From Actinomarinicola tropica (GTDB taxonomy: Bacteria > Actinomycetota > Acidimicrobiia > Acidimicrobiales > SKKL01): DNA of 64,000 nt. The notes under the pieces were generated by a model. It saw only the letters and a program-made list of their open reading frames with translations, did not search any database and had not been told where the DNA came from. Of this stretch, positions 7,355 through 15,905 are shown piece after piece. The stretch's first letter is position 1. Each line of letters begins with the position of its first letter. The position numbers were made by a program, and so were the translations under genes. The stretch is from the NCBI RefSeq assembly GCF_009650215.1, contig NZ_CP045851.1, positions 783,189 through 847,188 of the forward strand, given 5' to 3'.

Positions 7355-9102
7355 GCGAGATCGACGAGCTGTTCCCGCAGCCCCGCCACGTCGACCGTTT
7401 CGATGCCGACGTACGGTGCTCGGCGCCGGTCGAGGTCGTGCACGACCCGTCGCTGCCGGAGCAGGGCTACGAGGTCCACGTCACGGCGGACCGCGCCGTC
7501 CTCACCCACGCCGACGACGACGGTCGGCGTTACGGCGAGCAGACGCTCGACCAGCTGCGGGCCGACGACGGCACGCTGCCGGCGGTCGACATCCGCGACC
7601 ATCCGGACATTGCGGTGCGCGGGGCGATGCTCGACGTCAGCCGCGACCGCGTGCCGACCCGGTCGACCCTCGAGCGCCTCGTCGGCATCCTCGCCGCCGC
7701 TCGGTACAACCACCTCCAGCTCTACGTCGAGCACACGTTCGCCTACCGCGACCACGAGGACGTGTGGCGCGACGCCTCGCCGCTGACCGTCTCCGACATG
7801 GAGTGGCTCGACGACCTGTGCGAGGCGCACGGCATCGAGCTGGTCACGAACCAGAACTCGTTCGGGCACATGGGCCGGTGGCTGGCGCTCGACCGGTACC
7901 GCCCGCGGGCCGAGTGCCCCGACGGGGTGGAGATCGTGCCGGGCGTGCGCTGGCCGCCGGGGGTGCTGGCGCCGACGGAGGAGAACGCGGCGTTCGCGCT
8001 CGACCTGGTGCGTGAGCAGATGGCGGCGGTGCGGAGCCGCACGGTCAACATCGGCTGCGACGAGACCTTCGAGCTCGGGCGCGGTGCGAGCGCGAGTCGG
8101 GTGGCGGAGGTCGGCCTCGGCATCGTCTACGGCGAGCACCTCGCCCGCCTCGTACGGCCGCTGCTCGAGCACGGGTGCGCGGTGCAGGTGTGGGCCGACG
8201 TGCTGGCGCACCACCCCGATGCCCGGGCGCTCCTGCCCGAGGGCGACGTGACCGCGCTGGTGTGGAACTACGACCCTCCCGGGGCGCCGGTGCCGGAGCT
8301 GCGGCCCCGGCAGGCGGCGCTGCTCGACGCCCTCGGGATCGACCTGGCCGAGCCGGCCGACTTCGCGTCGCGGCTGGCGCCGTTCGCCGACTCGGGGATC
8401 GCCACGTGGGTCGTGCCCGGGACGTCGTCGTGGAACTCGCTCGTCGGTCGCCTCGACGACGCCCGGGCCAACCTGCTGGACGCGGCGCGGGCGGGGGCCG
8501 CCGCCGGGGTCGGCGGGTTCCTCGTCACCGACTGGGGCGACGGCGGGCACCACCAGCCGCCGTCGGTGAGCGACCCGGCCTGGCTGTACGGCGGTGCCGT
8601 GGCGTGGTGCGCGGAGACGAACGCCGACCTCGACGTGGCCGCCGTCGTCGACCGGGCCGTCACGGGCGATGCGACCGGGACGATCGGTCGGGTGCTGGAC
8701 GAGATCGGCGCCGTGCACGGTCGGACCGGCGCCGTGGTGCGGAACGCCAGTCCGCTGTGCGCGGCGCTGTTCCCGCACCACGGCCTGATGGTCGGCGGGA
8801 CGGCTGACCCGGACGCGGTGCGCGAGGTGATCGTGACGTTGGAGCGGGCGCGGGATGAGCTGGCTCGAGCCCGGCCGACCGCGGCGGACGGCGGCACGAT
8901 CGTGGCCGAGCTCGACGTCGCGATCGGCCTCGCTCGACACGGCGCGCTGCGGATGCTCGGAGGCGCGGCACCGGACGAGCTGCGGGCGGACCTGGCGGCG
9001 CTGATCGAGCCCTACCGGGAGGCGTGGCTCGACCGCAGCCGTCCGGGCGGACTGGCCGACAGCGTCGCCCACCTCGAGCGCACCCTCGCGACCTACGCCT
9101 GA
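7351..9102 (+). CDS. Glycoside hydrolase family 20 beta-N-acetylhexosaminidase-like
   Basis: 583-residue GH20-type enzyme releasing terminal beta-linked GlcNAc/GalNAc. Seen: N-terminal GH20b-like alpha/beta domain (about 1-85), then barrel start VRGAMLDVSRDRVPTRSTL, NHLQLYVEHTFAY, and the catalytic pair in VNIGCDETFELG (Asp237-Glu238), where Glu acts as acid and Asp orients the substrate acetamido group. No signal peptide is seen, so it probably acts on imported oligosaccharides. It overlaps the GNAT gene by four bases and is divergent from a YdjC-type deacetylase. Together these suggest intracellular chito-oligosaccharide processing. A GH20-related enzyme with other specificity cannot be excluded. 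Confidence 0.87.
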   Translation: MSEIDELFPQPRHVDRFDADVRCSAPVEVVHDPSLPEQGYEVHVTADRAVLTHADDDGRRYGEQTLDQLRADDGTLPAVDIRDHPDIAVRGAMLDVSRDRVPTRSTLERLVGILAAARYNHLQLYVEHTFAYRDHEDVWRDASPLTVSDMEWLDDLCEAHGIELVTNQNSFGHMGRWLALDRYRPRAECPDGVEIVPGVRWPPGVLAPTEENAAFALDLVREQMAAVRSRTVNIGCDETFELGRGASASRVAEVGLGIVYGEHLARLVRPLLEHGCAVQVWADVLAHHPDARALLPEGDVTALVWNYDPPGAPVPELRPRQAALLDALGIDLAEPADFASRLAPFADSGIATWVVPGTSSWNSLVGRLDDARANLLDAARAGAAAGVGGFLVTDWGDGGHHQPPSVSDPAWLYGGAVAWCAETNADLDVAAVVDRAVTGDATGTIGRVLDEIGAVHGRTGAVVRNASPLCAALFPHHGLMVGGTADPDAVREVIVTLERARDELARARPTAADGGTIVAELDVAIGLARHGALRMLGGAAPDELRADLAALIEPYREAWLDRSRPGGLADSVAHLERTLATYA

Positions 9103-9130
9103 GCCCGACCCCCGGAACCATCACACCCGC

Positions 9131-9177
9131 GTCTGTGAACGATCCGACAGCGCATCCCTGTCGGATCCTTCACAAAG
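9131..9177. repeat. Palindromic element, copy 2
   Basis: Same design as 3880-3926: a 20-base arm (9131-9150), a seven-base loop and an arm at 9158-9177 pairing at 17 of 20 positions. The core GATCCGACAG/CTGTCGGATC is identical in both copies. It lies 28 bases after the GH20 stop. There is no T tract. Confidence 0.75.
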
Positions 9178-9211
9178 TCGGGCGCCCGAGCGGCGCGCGC
9201 ACGGGCGCCAG

Positions 9212-9217
9212 TAGCGT
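9212..9217 (+). promoter_or_regulatory. -10 hexamer of a leaderless promoter (serine hydrolase)
   Basis: TAGCGT ends seven bases before the ATG at 9225, with no Shine-Dalgarno in between. Confidence 0.4.
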
Positions 9218-9224
9218 CCCGGGC

Positions 9225-10370
9225 ATGACGGGGCTGACGGGCAACACGGATCCCCGCTTCCAGGGGCTCGCCGACATCGTCGAGCGGCAGCTGGAGAGCG
9301 GGTACGACCTCGGGGCGTCGCTGGCGGTGGCGGTGGACGGCGAGGTGGTCACCGACTGCTGGGGCGGCTGGGCCGACGAGGCCCGGACCCGGCCGTGGGA
9401 GGCCGACACGATCACGAACGTCTGGTCGACGACCAAGACGATGACGGCGCTGTCGGCGCTGATGTGCATCGACCGGGGGCTGGTCGACCCGCACGAGAAG
9501 GTCGCGACCTACTGGCCCGAGTTCGGCGTGAACGGCAAGGCCGACATCGAGGTCCGGCACCTGATGAGCCACACCTCGGGCGTGTCGAGCTGGGCCGCGC
9601 CGTTCGGCGTCGAGGACCTCTTCGACGACGAGAGGGCCACCGCGCACCTGGCCGCGCAGGAGCCGTGGTGGGAGCCGGGGACGGCATCGGGCTACCACGC
9701 GCTCAACTACGGGCACCTGATCGGCGAGGTCATCCGCCGGGTCGACGGCCGGGGGCTCAAGGAGTTCTTCGCCGAGGAGGTCGCCGGCCCACTCGGGGCG
9801 GACTTCACGATCGGCTGCCCGACCAGCGAGCACGGCCGCATCGCCCCGGTGATCCCGCCACCGCCAGTCGAGCTGCCGGCGTCCGACGCCGTGACCGACC
9901 TCGACAGCGTGGCGATGAAGACGTTCATGACCCCGGGCGCCGGCGCGGAGACGGCGAACACCGACGGCTGGCGGGCGGCGACGATCGGCGGCGCCAACGG
10001 CCACGGCAACGCCCGCTCGGTGGCGACGATCCAGGCCGCGGTGTCGAACGGCGGGGTGGCCTCGGGCGTGAAGCTGCTGTCGCCCGCGACGATCGAGCGG
10101 ATCTTCGAGCCGCAGTCGGACGGGCCGGACCTGGCGATCGGCCTGCCGGTGCGGTTCGGGATCGGCTACGCCCTGGCGAACCCCGCGGACATGCTCGGGA
10201 TCGCGTCGGGGCGGTGCTGCTTCTGGGGTGGGTGGGGCGGCTCGATCGTGCTCAACGACCTCGACAACCGGATCACGCTCGCCTACGTCATGAACCGCAT
10301 GCAGGCGGGGATCCTCGGCAACGAGACCAGCGCCGCGCTGCTCGCGGAGTACCGCTCGATCGTCGCCTGA
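9225..10370 (+). CDS. Serine hydrolase, beta-lactamase/EstB-like family
   Basis: 381-residue enzyme of the class C beta-lactamase/esterase fold (COG1680). Seen: the SxxK motif STTK with nucleophile Ser68 and Lys71, a second-motif tyrosine in the GYHALNY region, and a C-terminal WGGWGGS segment in place of the KTG box, as in many EstB-type esterases. No signal peptide is visible, so a cytoplasmic esterase or amidase is more likely than a secreted beta-lactamase. Start chosen at the ATG just after a -10-like TAGCGT; upstream in-frame codons run through the palindromic repeat. The downstream gene on the opposite strand ends eight bases away. Substrate unknown. Confidence 0.88.
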   Translation: MTGLTGNTDPRFQGLADIVERQLESGYDLGASLAVAVDGEVVTDCWGGWADEARTRPWEADTITNVWSTTKTMTALSALMCIDRGLVDPHEKVATYWPEFGVNGKADIEVRHLMSHTSGVSSWAAPFGVEDLFDDERATAHLAAQEPWWEPGTASGYHALNYGHLIGEVIRRVDGRGLKEFFAEEVAGPLGADFTIGCPTSEHGRIAPVIPPPPVELPASDAVTDLDSVAMKTFMTPGAGAETANTDGWRAATIGGANGHGNARSVATIQAAVSNGGVASGVKLLSPATIERIFEPQSDGPDLAIGLPVRFGIGYALANPADMLGIASGRCCFWGGWGGSIVLNDLDNRITLAYVMNRMQAGILGNETSAALLAEYRSIVA

Positions 10371-10378
10371 GCCGCGGC

Positions 10379-10690
10379 TCAGCCGAGAGTGGCGACGGCG
10401 GTGAAGAGCCCGCCGATCGCTCCCATGGCACCGACCAGGAGGAACGTGTTGGTGCGCAGCGTCGAGTGCAGATCGGCGGAGAGGTTCGCCATCTCGGTGC
10501 GCAGCTCGGATCCGAGCACGCTGAGGCGAGCATCGAGAACGTCGATCCGGGCCTCGAGCCGTGTCTCGAGGCTGCGGAGGTCGTCCTTGGTGGCGACGTC
10601 GGCCCAGCCGACCGGTGGGAGGTGCTCCATGAGCGTGGTCGCTTCGTCGGGCCCGAGGATCTCCTCGAGGCGGCGGTACAGCTCGTGGGA
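10379..10690 (-). pseudogene. Coiled-coil/tail-anchor gene, copy 2, N-terminally deleted
   Basis: Matches copy 1 almost codon for codon from SHELYRRLEEILGPDEATTL through the C-terminal hydrophobic helix, but the first codons (MAITEK) and the upstream ribosome-binding site are gone. A TGA stands two codons before the homologous SHELY segment, and the next sequence upstream (about 10694-10720) resembles the distal promoter region of the other copies (TCAGGCTA-like). A deletion has therefore joined the promoter region to the seventh or eighth codon. The remaining frame has no ATG/GTG before the internal Met at 10630, leaving an 83-codon frame. Probably a decaying copy. Confidence 0.65.
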
Positions 10691-10743
10691 CGGTCAGGCT
10701 ACTCAGGGGCACCGACGTCCGGCCCGGGGGTCATGATGGGACG

Positions 10744-10989
10744 ATGGTGCCGGTGGGGGTCGTGGCGGTGGCGGGTGCGGTGGTCGTGACCGGAGCGCGT
10801 GCGCTGCGGCGTCGGCGCCGTCGGGCAGCAGCGGGGTGGGCGAACGGCCGCTACCCGAGCCGTGACGAGCTGGCGGCTCGGCGACGCGAGCGGGAGAACA
10901 CGTTCGCCGAGGGCGTGGAGTTCTCGATGGGGCGGACCCGCGAGCGGAGTCCCGGCGGACTCGACAGGTGGAGCCCGATCGACCGGTAG
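10744..10989 (+). CDS. Small basic membrane protein, hypothetical
   Basis: 81 residues: an N-terminal hydrophobic helix (VPVGVVAVAGAVVVTGA), an arginine-rich stretch immediately after it, and a charged C-terminal half (ELAARRRERENTFAEGVEF...). The topology suggests a single membrane helix with a cytoplasmic basic tail. No family recognised. No clear Shine-Dalgarno; a CATGAT hexamer six bases before the ATG could be a leaderless -10. Coding bias is consistent with its neighbours, but the gene is short and could be spurious. Confidence 0.45.
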   Translation: MVPVGVVAVAGAVVVTGARALRRRRRRAAAGWANGRYPSRDELAARRRERENTFAEGVEFSMGRTRERSPGGLDRWSPIDR

Positions 10990-11032
10990 GCCCCACCGGC
11001 GGGCATGATGCCGGAGTCGAGAGGAGACGCCG

Positions 11033-11473
11033 ATGGCGAGCAGGTCCCGAGGGTCGACGGTGAGGACGCTGCTGCGCTGGTTGCTCGGTGGGGCGCTGCT
11101 CGGGGCCGGCACCGGCCACCTCACGACCCAGCGCGAGGAGTTCCAGGCGCAGGTGCCGGCGTGGTTCCCGCTCGACGAGGACCTGGTCGTCGTGGGTTCG
11201 GGCGTGGTCGAGCTGGCGCTCGGCGCCGCGCTGATCGGCCTGCCGCGCCACCGGGTGCTGGTCGGCACGATCGTGGCGGCGTTCTTCGTCATCATCTTCC
11301 CCGGCAACGTCGCCCAGTGGGTCGAGGGCAAGGACGGGTTCGGGCTCGACACCGACGCCAAGCGGTTCGCCCGGCTGTTCTTCCAGCCGGTGCTCGTGGC
11401 GTGGGCGCTGGGGTCGACCGAGGCGTGGCGCGCCTGGCGTGAGGGCACCTGGCCCCGGTCACCTGGCCGCTGA
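11033..11473 (+). CDS. DoxX-like integral membrane protein
   Basis: 146 residues with four predicted membrane helices (LLRWLLGGALLGAG; VVGSGVVELALGAALIGL; VLVGTIVAAFFVIIFPGN; FFQPVLVAWALGS) and an extramembrane loop FGLDTDAKRFARL between helices 3 and 4. The pattern matches small DoxX/DUF417-type membrane proteins, whose role is poorly defined (redox or envelope related). A strong GAGAGGAG precedes the ATG. It ends seven bases before the convergent coiled-coil gene copy 3. Confidence 0.7.
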   Translation: MASRSRGSTVRTLLRWLLGGALLGAGTGHLTTQREEFQAQVPAWFPLDEDLVVVGSGVVELALGAALIGLPRHRVLVGTIVAAFFVIIFPGNVAQWVEGKDGFGLDTDAKRFARLFFQPVLVAWALGSTEAWRAWREGTWPRSPGR

Positions 11474-11480
11474 GCTCGGC

Positions 11481-11879
11481 TCAGGTGAGCGTGGCGACGG
11501 CGCTGATCAGTCCGACGAGAGCGGCCATGGAGCCGATCGTCAGGTAGGCGTTGGTGCGCAGGGTGGAGTGCAGCTCGGTGGAGAGGTTGGCCATCTCGGT
11601 CCGCAGCTCCGAACCGAGCGTCGCCATCTCGGTTCGCAGCTCCGATCCGAGGATGGCCATCTCGGTTCGCAGCTCCGATCCGAGCACGTCGATGCGCGCG
11701 TCGAGGACATCGATCCGGGCGTCGAGGCGGCTCTCGAGCGAGCGCAGGTCGTCCTTGGTGGCGACGTCAGCCCAGCCGACCGGCGGGAGGTGTTCCATCA
11801 GCGTGGTCGCTTCGTCGGGCCCGAGGATCTCCTCGAGGCGGCGGTACAGCTCGTGTCGGGACTTCTCGGTGATCGCCAT
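11481..11879 (-). CDS. Coiled-coil/tail-anchor protein, copy 3, with expanded repeats
   Basis: 132-residue paralogue of the 5402-5713 gene. N-terminal 50 residues and C-terminal membrane helix are conserved, but the coiled coil is lengthened: the 11-residue unit LGSELRTEMAx occurs three times in tandem, following a duplicated DARIDVL heptad. In DNA the units are nearly identical 33-base direct repeats (about 11590-11690), a slippage or recombination product. Eleven residues correspond to one hendecad, so the expansion keeps coiled-coil phase. The upstream region retains homology to copy 1, including the inverted GGAGC/GCTCC. Function unknown. Confidence 0.75.
   Translation of the reverse strand: MAITEKSRHELYRRLEEILGPDEATTLMEHLPPVGWADVATKDDLRSLESRLDARIDVLDARIDVLGSELRTEMAILGSELRTEMATLGSELRTEMANLSTELHSTLRTNAYLTIGSMAALVGLISAVATLT
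11590..11690. repeat. In-frame 33-bp tandem repeats in coiled-coil gene copy 3
   Basis: Three near-identical 33-base units, each encoding one hendecad (GSELRTEMA core). Copies 1 and 2 carry a single unit at this point, so the array arose after the duplication. Confidence 0.8.
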
Positions 11880-12028
11880 CGCTCGGCTCCGTCGTCGTCA
11901 GATCTGGAGGGAGCTGCGGGCTCCGAGCGCCGGTGCCACGGCGATGTCCCCAGGTTACCGAGAGGCTCTGACGGTCGCCCCGCTCCGCGTGGTCGTCGGC
12001 CAGGCGGGTGACGGGCGATAGTGGTGTG

Positions 12029-14500
12029 GTGAAACTGTCGGATGCGATCGACGGGTGGCTCGCCGAGAGGCCGATGACGCTCCGGGAGCTGGCCGAGCGG
12101 GCCGTCGCGACGGGGCTGCTCGTGGACGAGCTCGACGACGAAGGGTTCGGCCCCGTCGACGAGGTCGAGGACGTGATCAGCCGGTCCGATGCCTACTGGA
12201 CCCGTGGGGACGAGTCGAGCGACGGGGAGGTCGTCCTCACCCGCACGTTCCTCGAGACGGGCATGACCCTCACCCACCGGGTGACCGAGGAGGAGGCCGT
12301 CGCGGGTGCCGTGGCGGAGATGCCGGACCTCTCGGTGGTCCTCTTCGACCGTCGGGACGGCCTGCTGCTCGACGATGCCAGCGGTCGTGTGGTGGCCGAC
12401 GACTCGGATCCGAGATCGCCGTCGATCGTCGGCCCGGAGGGGTGGATCGAGCGGGTGCAGCCGGGCGACCTGCTCGCGTTCACCCGCACCGACGGCGTGC
12501 TGTCGGTCGAGGTCGTCGACGAGGCCGAGCTGGGCGACGGGGCCGCGGAGATCGACGCGCTACGAGGCGCGGCGGCGAACTGGATCGGCGCCGGGCGCGG
12601 CGAGGAGGAGACGCCGGTGGTGATGGAGGCGATGGCTCGCGATGCGTCGCTGTTCCGTCGCCCGGTGCCGCCGCTCGGCGAGCTGCTCGACGCGGCGGGC
12701 TACGAGCGACGCGGCCACGAGTGGGGACGGGCGGACGAGCCGTGGCGGACCCGCCAGGAGCGGGCCGCGGGCCGCGACGAGGAGGTGCGCCGCCGCTACG
12801 GGCTCGAGGGGTGCTGCGATCGGGCCTACGCCCGGGTGGACGCGGCCTGGCGGCTGTACCTGCGAGCCGAGCCGGTCGACGGCGCCGCACTGGCCGACGA
12901 CCTCGGCCACGGGATGGTGGCGCCAGCGTTCGCCCACGTCCACGAGGACGTGGCGACCCTGGTCGCAGAGTTCGCCGACGAGCTGGCGGGGACGACGTCG
13001 GGGCGCCACGCCGCTCCGGCTGTCGCCCTGGCCGGGCTCGGTCGGCTCCGCGCCGGCGATCCGGAGGGCGCCGTCGCACGTCTCGACGCGGCGGTGGCGG
13101 CCGCACCTGACCTCGAGGGTGCCGCGGCGACGTTGGCGGTGCTGGAGATGGATCGGGGGAACGTGTCTCGGGCCCGGTCGCTGGTGGCAGGTGCCGACGT
13201 CGAGCTGGGCGTCGTCGAGCTCGTCGAGGACGAGCAGAGGCGGCGTGCGGCGCTGGTGCCCTCGGCCGGCCGGAACGACCCGTGCCCGTGCGGGTCCGGA
13301 CGCAAGTTCAAGAAGTGCTGCGGCGCGGGTGGCGGTGCGGCGGCCGTCTCGGGTCTGGCCGCCCGGGTGCCCCTGGTGCTGCAGCGCTTGGGCCACTTCG
13401 CCCTCGGCCCGGACGGGCACCCGGTGCGCGTCGGGTTGGCGCTCTCGGCCTCGGACGGGCACGACGACGTGCTGGGCGCGATGGAGCGGTTCCTGTTCGA
13501 CCCGTTCCTCGTCGACGTCGCTCTGCACGAGGGCGGGCTGGGGGATGCGTACCTGGCCCAGCGGGGGGTGCTGCTGGAGGCCGATGAGGTGGCGCTGATC
13601 GAGGTCATGCTGGTCGAGCCTCGCCGGGTGTGGGAGATCGTCGAGGTCGTGGTCGACGAGTCGTTGACGCTGCGTGACACCGGGTCGGGGGACGTGGTGG
13701 TCGTGCGGGAGCGGGCGGGCACACGTGGTCGAGAGGTGGGCGAGCTGCTGTTGGCCCGGGTGGCGGAGGTCGCGGGCGGGCGGATGATGTTCGGTGTCCC
13801 GGTGGTCGTCCCGCTGCGCGAGCGGGAGCGGGTGCTGGCGGTGCTCGACGAGTGGGTCGACGCGGACGGGCTCGCGTCGTGGTTCGGATCGCTGTTCCTC
13901 CCGCCCCGCCTCCAGACGCGTGAGGGAGAGGAGCTGGTCCTTCGCCTCACGGTCTGCGAGCTGGTGGGCGATGTCGCCTCGGAGGTGGTCGAGGCCGCGC
14001 TCGACGACGCCTTCGAGCGGGCCGGCGAGGAGCCGTTCTGGCGGGAGATGGCCACCGTCGACGGCGGCGACCGGATCGTGCGCGGCACGGTCCGCATGGA
14101 GGAGGGGGTGCTCGTCGTCGAGTCGACCTCGGTGGAACGCCAGGAGCGGATCCTCGCCACGCTGGACGGGGTGTTCGACTACGTCGTCGTCGAGGACGAG
14201 GAGGCAGATCTCCGGGACGCCCCGCCCGATCGTGACGTGTCGCCGGGGCCGGCGTGGGACGAGCTACCCGCGGAGGTCCAGGAGGTGGTCGCGGCACAGA
14301 TGGCGGAGTACGAGGAGCGGTGGGTCGACGAGCCGGTGCCGGCGCTCGGGGGCCTGACGCCGCGCGAGGCGCTCGACGACCCCACCCGACGAGAGGACCT
14401 GATCGCCCTTCTGCGCGAGATGCGGGCGATGCGACCGCCGGATGGTGCCGTCGGGATGTCGGCCGACCGGATCGAGGGCTTGCTCGGCATCGACGAGTAG
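12029..14500 (+). CDS. SEC-C motif protein, otherwise uncharacterised
   Basis: 823 residues. The only recognisable module is a zinc-binding SEC-C motif RNDPCPCGSGRKFKKCCG near residue 415, of the type found at the end of SecA and in many unrelated proteins. The segment before it (about 260-410) is alpha-helical, with DEEVRRRYGLEGCCDRAYARV and a TPR-like accounting segment. The N-terminal 230 residues and the C-terminal 390 show no family I know. Start GTG 12029 is preferred because a GATAGT hexamer lies six bases upstream; GTG 12008 or 12026 are alternatives. It stands alone, 59 bases before the Phd/VapC pair. I do not assign a function. Confidence 0.7.
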   Translation: MKLSDAIDGWLAERPMTLRELAERAVATGLLVDELDDEGFGPVDEVEDVISRSDAYWTRGDESSDGEVVLTRTFLETGMTLTHRVTEEEAVAGAVAEMPDLSVVLFDRRDGLLLDDASGRVVADDSDPRSPSIVGPEGWIERVQPGDLLAFTRTDGVLSVEVVDEAELGDGAAEIDALRGAAANWIGAGRGEEETPVVMEAMARDASLFRRPVPPLGELLDAAGYERRGHEWGRADEPWRTRQERAAGRDEEVRRRYGLEGCCDRAYARVDAAWRLYLRAEPVDGAALADDLGHGMVAPAFAHVHEDVATLVAEFADELAGTTSGRHAAPAVALAGLGRLRAGDPEGAVARLDAAVAAAPDLEGAAATLAVLEMDRGNVSRARSLVAGADVELGVVELVEDEQRRRAALVPSAGRNDPCPCGSGRKFKKCCGAGGGAAAVSGLAARVPLVLQRLGHFALGPDGHPVRVGLALSASDGHDDVLGAMERFLFDPFLVDVALHEGGLGDAYLAQRGVLLEADEVALIEVMLVEPRRVWEIVEVVVDESLTLRDTGSGDVVVVRERAGTRGREVGELLLARVAEVAGGRMMFGVPVVVPLRERERVLAVLDEWVDADGLASWFGSLFLPPRLQTREGEELVLRLTVCELVGDVASEVVEAALDDAFERAGEEPFWREMATVDGGDRIVRGTVRMEEGVLVVESTSVERQERILATLDGVFDYVVVEDEEADLRDAPPDRDVSPGPAWDELPAEVQEVVAAQMAEYEERWVDEPVPALGGLTPREALDDPTRREDLIALLREMRAMRPPDGAVGMSADRIEGLLGIDE

Positions 14501-14547
14501 GGCCGCCGACCGGCTGATCGGCTCATCGATGTGGTCACGAGCGTCGG

Positions 14548-14553
14548 TAGTGT
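14548..14553 (+). promoter_or_regulatory. -10 hexamer of a leaderless promoter (Phd/VapC operon)
   Basis: TAGTGT ends six bases before the ATG at 14560. An AT-richer TGTGACTACA surrounds it, and there is no Shine-Dalgarno. Confidence 0.4.
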
Positions 14554-14559
14554 GACTAC

Positions 14560-14817
14560 ATGGACGTGGCGATCAGGGAGCTGAAGGCCAAGCTGTCGGC
14601 GTACGTGCAGCGGGCCGCGGCGGGGGAGCGGATCACGGTCACCGACCGGGGGAAGCCGGTCGCGGTGCTGGGCCCGCCGATCGGTCAGGTGGATCTGGAT
14701 GCGGCGGCGGCCGCCGGGTGGCTCACGCCGGCGACGTCGGAGGGGCTGGGACCGGTGCGCCGACACCGGGCCGTGCGTTCGGTGCTCGAGGTGCTGGACG
14801 AGGACCGCAGCGAGTGA
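14560..14817 (+). CDS. Type II antitoxin, Phd/YefM family
   Basis: 85 residues with the Phd fold signature VAIRELKAKLSAYVQRAAAGERITVTDRGKPVAVLGP. This N-terminal half folds into the DNA-binding dimer; the C-terminal 35 residues should wrap the toxin. Its stop overlaps the GTG of the PIN-domain gene by three bases, the usual translational coupling. It is expected to neutralise the downstream RNase and to repress the operon together with it. Confidence 0.88.
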   Translation: MDVAIRELKAKLSAYVQRAAAGERITVTDRGKPVAVLGPPIGQVDLDAAAAAGWLTPATSEGLGPVRRHRAVRSVLEVLDEDRSE

Positions 14818-15215
14818 CGCTCTATGCCGACACCAGCGCCTTGCTGAAGCGGTACGTCGACGAGGCGGACTCGGACCTGGCGGTCGAGCTGCTCACGAGC
14901 GATCGCCAGCTGATCACCGGTCGCCACACGGTGGTCGAGGTGCGGCGGAACCTGGCGCGACTGCTCGAGCCGACCGCGGTCACCGACGCCCGTGCCGCGT
15001 TCGCCGCCGATCTGACGGCGGTGTCGATCGTCGAGCTCGATGCCGCGACCTGCGAGCTGGCGGCCACGATCGCCGAGCAGACCGGCGTGCGGACGCTGGA
15101 TGCGCTGCACCTGGGGGCTGCGAGCAGGGTGGGGACTGCGATCTCGTTCCTGACCTTCGACGTGCGTCAGGCTCAGGCGGCCCGGGCGCTCGGGTTCTCG
15201 GTGGTGGGCGCCTGA
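14814..15215 (+). CDS. vapC: VapC-like PIN-domain ribonuclease toxin
   Basis: 133 residues with PIN-fold acidic residues: Asp in LYADTSAL (residue 6), Glu in HTVVEVRRNL (about 42), Asp in TLDALHLGAA (about 96) and Asp in FLTFDVRQAQAARALG (about 116). These chelate Mg2+ for RNA cleavage in VapC toxins. The GTG start overlaps the antitoxin stop. All catalytic positions appear present, so it is probably active. Target RNA cannot be inferred. It converges with the next gene 16 bases away. Confidence 0.88.
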   Translation: MTLYADTSALLKRYVDEADSDLAVELLTSDRQLITGRHTVVEVRRNLARLLEPTAVTDARAAFAADLTAVSIVELDAATCELAATIAEQTGVRTLDALHLGAASRVGTAISFLTFDVRQAQAARALGFSVVGA

Positions 15216-15231
15216 GCTCGGGTCGTCCCAG

Positions 15232-15864
15232 TCAGTCGGCTACCTGGTACACGTCGAACACCTGCCAGCCGTCGGTGGGGCTGACGTTCATCATGTAGTG
15301 CGTCGACCCGCCGGGGTACGTGAACGCGCAGTCGATGTGGGGGTCGGGCTCGTCCATCTCGAAGCACCCCTGGAACACGTCGGCGGCGCCCGACCCGTCA
15401 CGGCTGAACAGCTCGGTGAGGGCGTCGTCGGTCATGAGCTCGTCGGCGCAGGCCGTGTCGCCGCGGGTCCAGGCGATGAAGACCGCCTGGGCCGCGGGGT
15501 CGGGGTCGCCGGGGTCGCTGCCGGCCTCGGCGCACTGGGCGGGGTCGGCGGTCACCGGTGTCACGGCCGAGGTGGTCGTCGTGTTGGGCGCCGTGGTGGT
15601 GGTCGGCGGGGCGGTCGTCGTCGACGTCGAGGTGGTCGACGAGGTCGTGGACGAGGTGCTGCTCGTCGTCGTCGACGACGTGGTGGTGCTGGAGCCGGCG
15701 TCGTCCTCGTCGTCGCCGTCTTGCACCAGCAGCACGACGAGGAGCACGACGATCACGGCGACGAGCGCAGCGATGGCCGCCCACCACCACCGCCGGTCGG
15801 AGTCCGCTTCGCGCCGTGCCTCGTCGCCGGGAGGGATGCTGCCGCCGTCGCCCTGATCGCTCAT
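15232..15864 (-). CDS. Single-pass membrane protein with Ser/Thr-rich linker, hypothetical
   Basis: 210 residues: a short cytoplasmic N-terminus, one membrane helix (about 27-48, WWAAIAALVAVIVVLLVVLLV), an acidic patch, a Thr/Ser-rich spacer of about 50 residues, and an extracytoplasmic domain of roughly 100 residues with three cysteines (CAEAG, ACADEL, GCFEMDEP...DCAF). The Thr spacer is common in cell-wall-spanning actinobacterial proteins. The C-terminal domain resembles small DUF4878/lumazine-type extracytoplasmic folds in size only. No function assigned. The spacer DNA is a GTCGTC-like triplet repeat prone to length variation. Confidence 0.7.
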   Translation of the reverse strand: MSDQGDGGSIPPGDEARREADSDRRWWWAAIAALVAVIVVLLVVLLVQDGDDEDDAGSSTTTSSTTTSSTSSTTSSTTSTSTTTAPPTTTTAPNTTTTSAVTPVTADPAQCAEAGSDPGDPDPAAQAVFIAWTRGDTACADELMTDDALTELFSRDGSGAADVFQGCFEMDEPDPHIDCAFTYPGGSTHYMMNVSPTDGWQVFDVYQVAD

Positions 15865-15905
15865 GGCCGATGACGCTAGAGGCCGCGCCCGCGGCCTGTC
15901 TCAGA

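Noticed and set aside
15590-15700. Short regular repeats that might suggest a CRISPR or minisatellite
   Set aside because: They are GTC/GTG triplet repeats encoding the Thr/Ser-rich spacer of the membrane protein on the minus strand.
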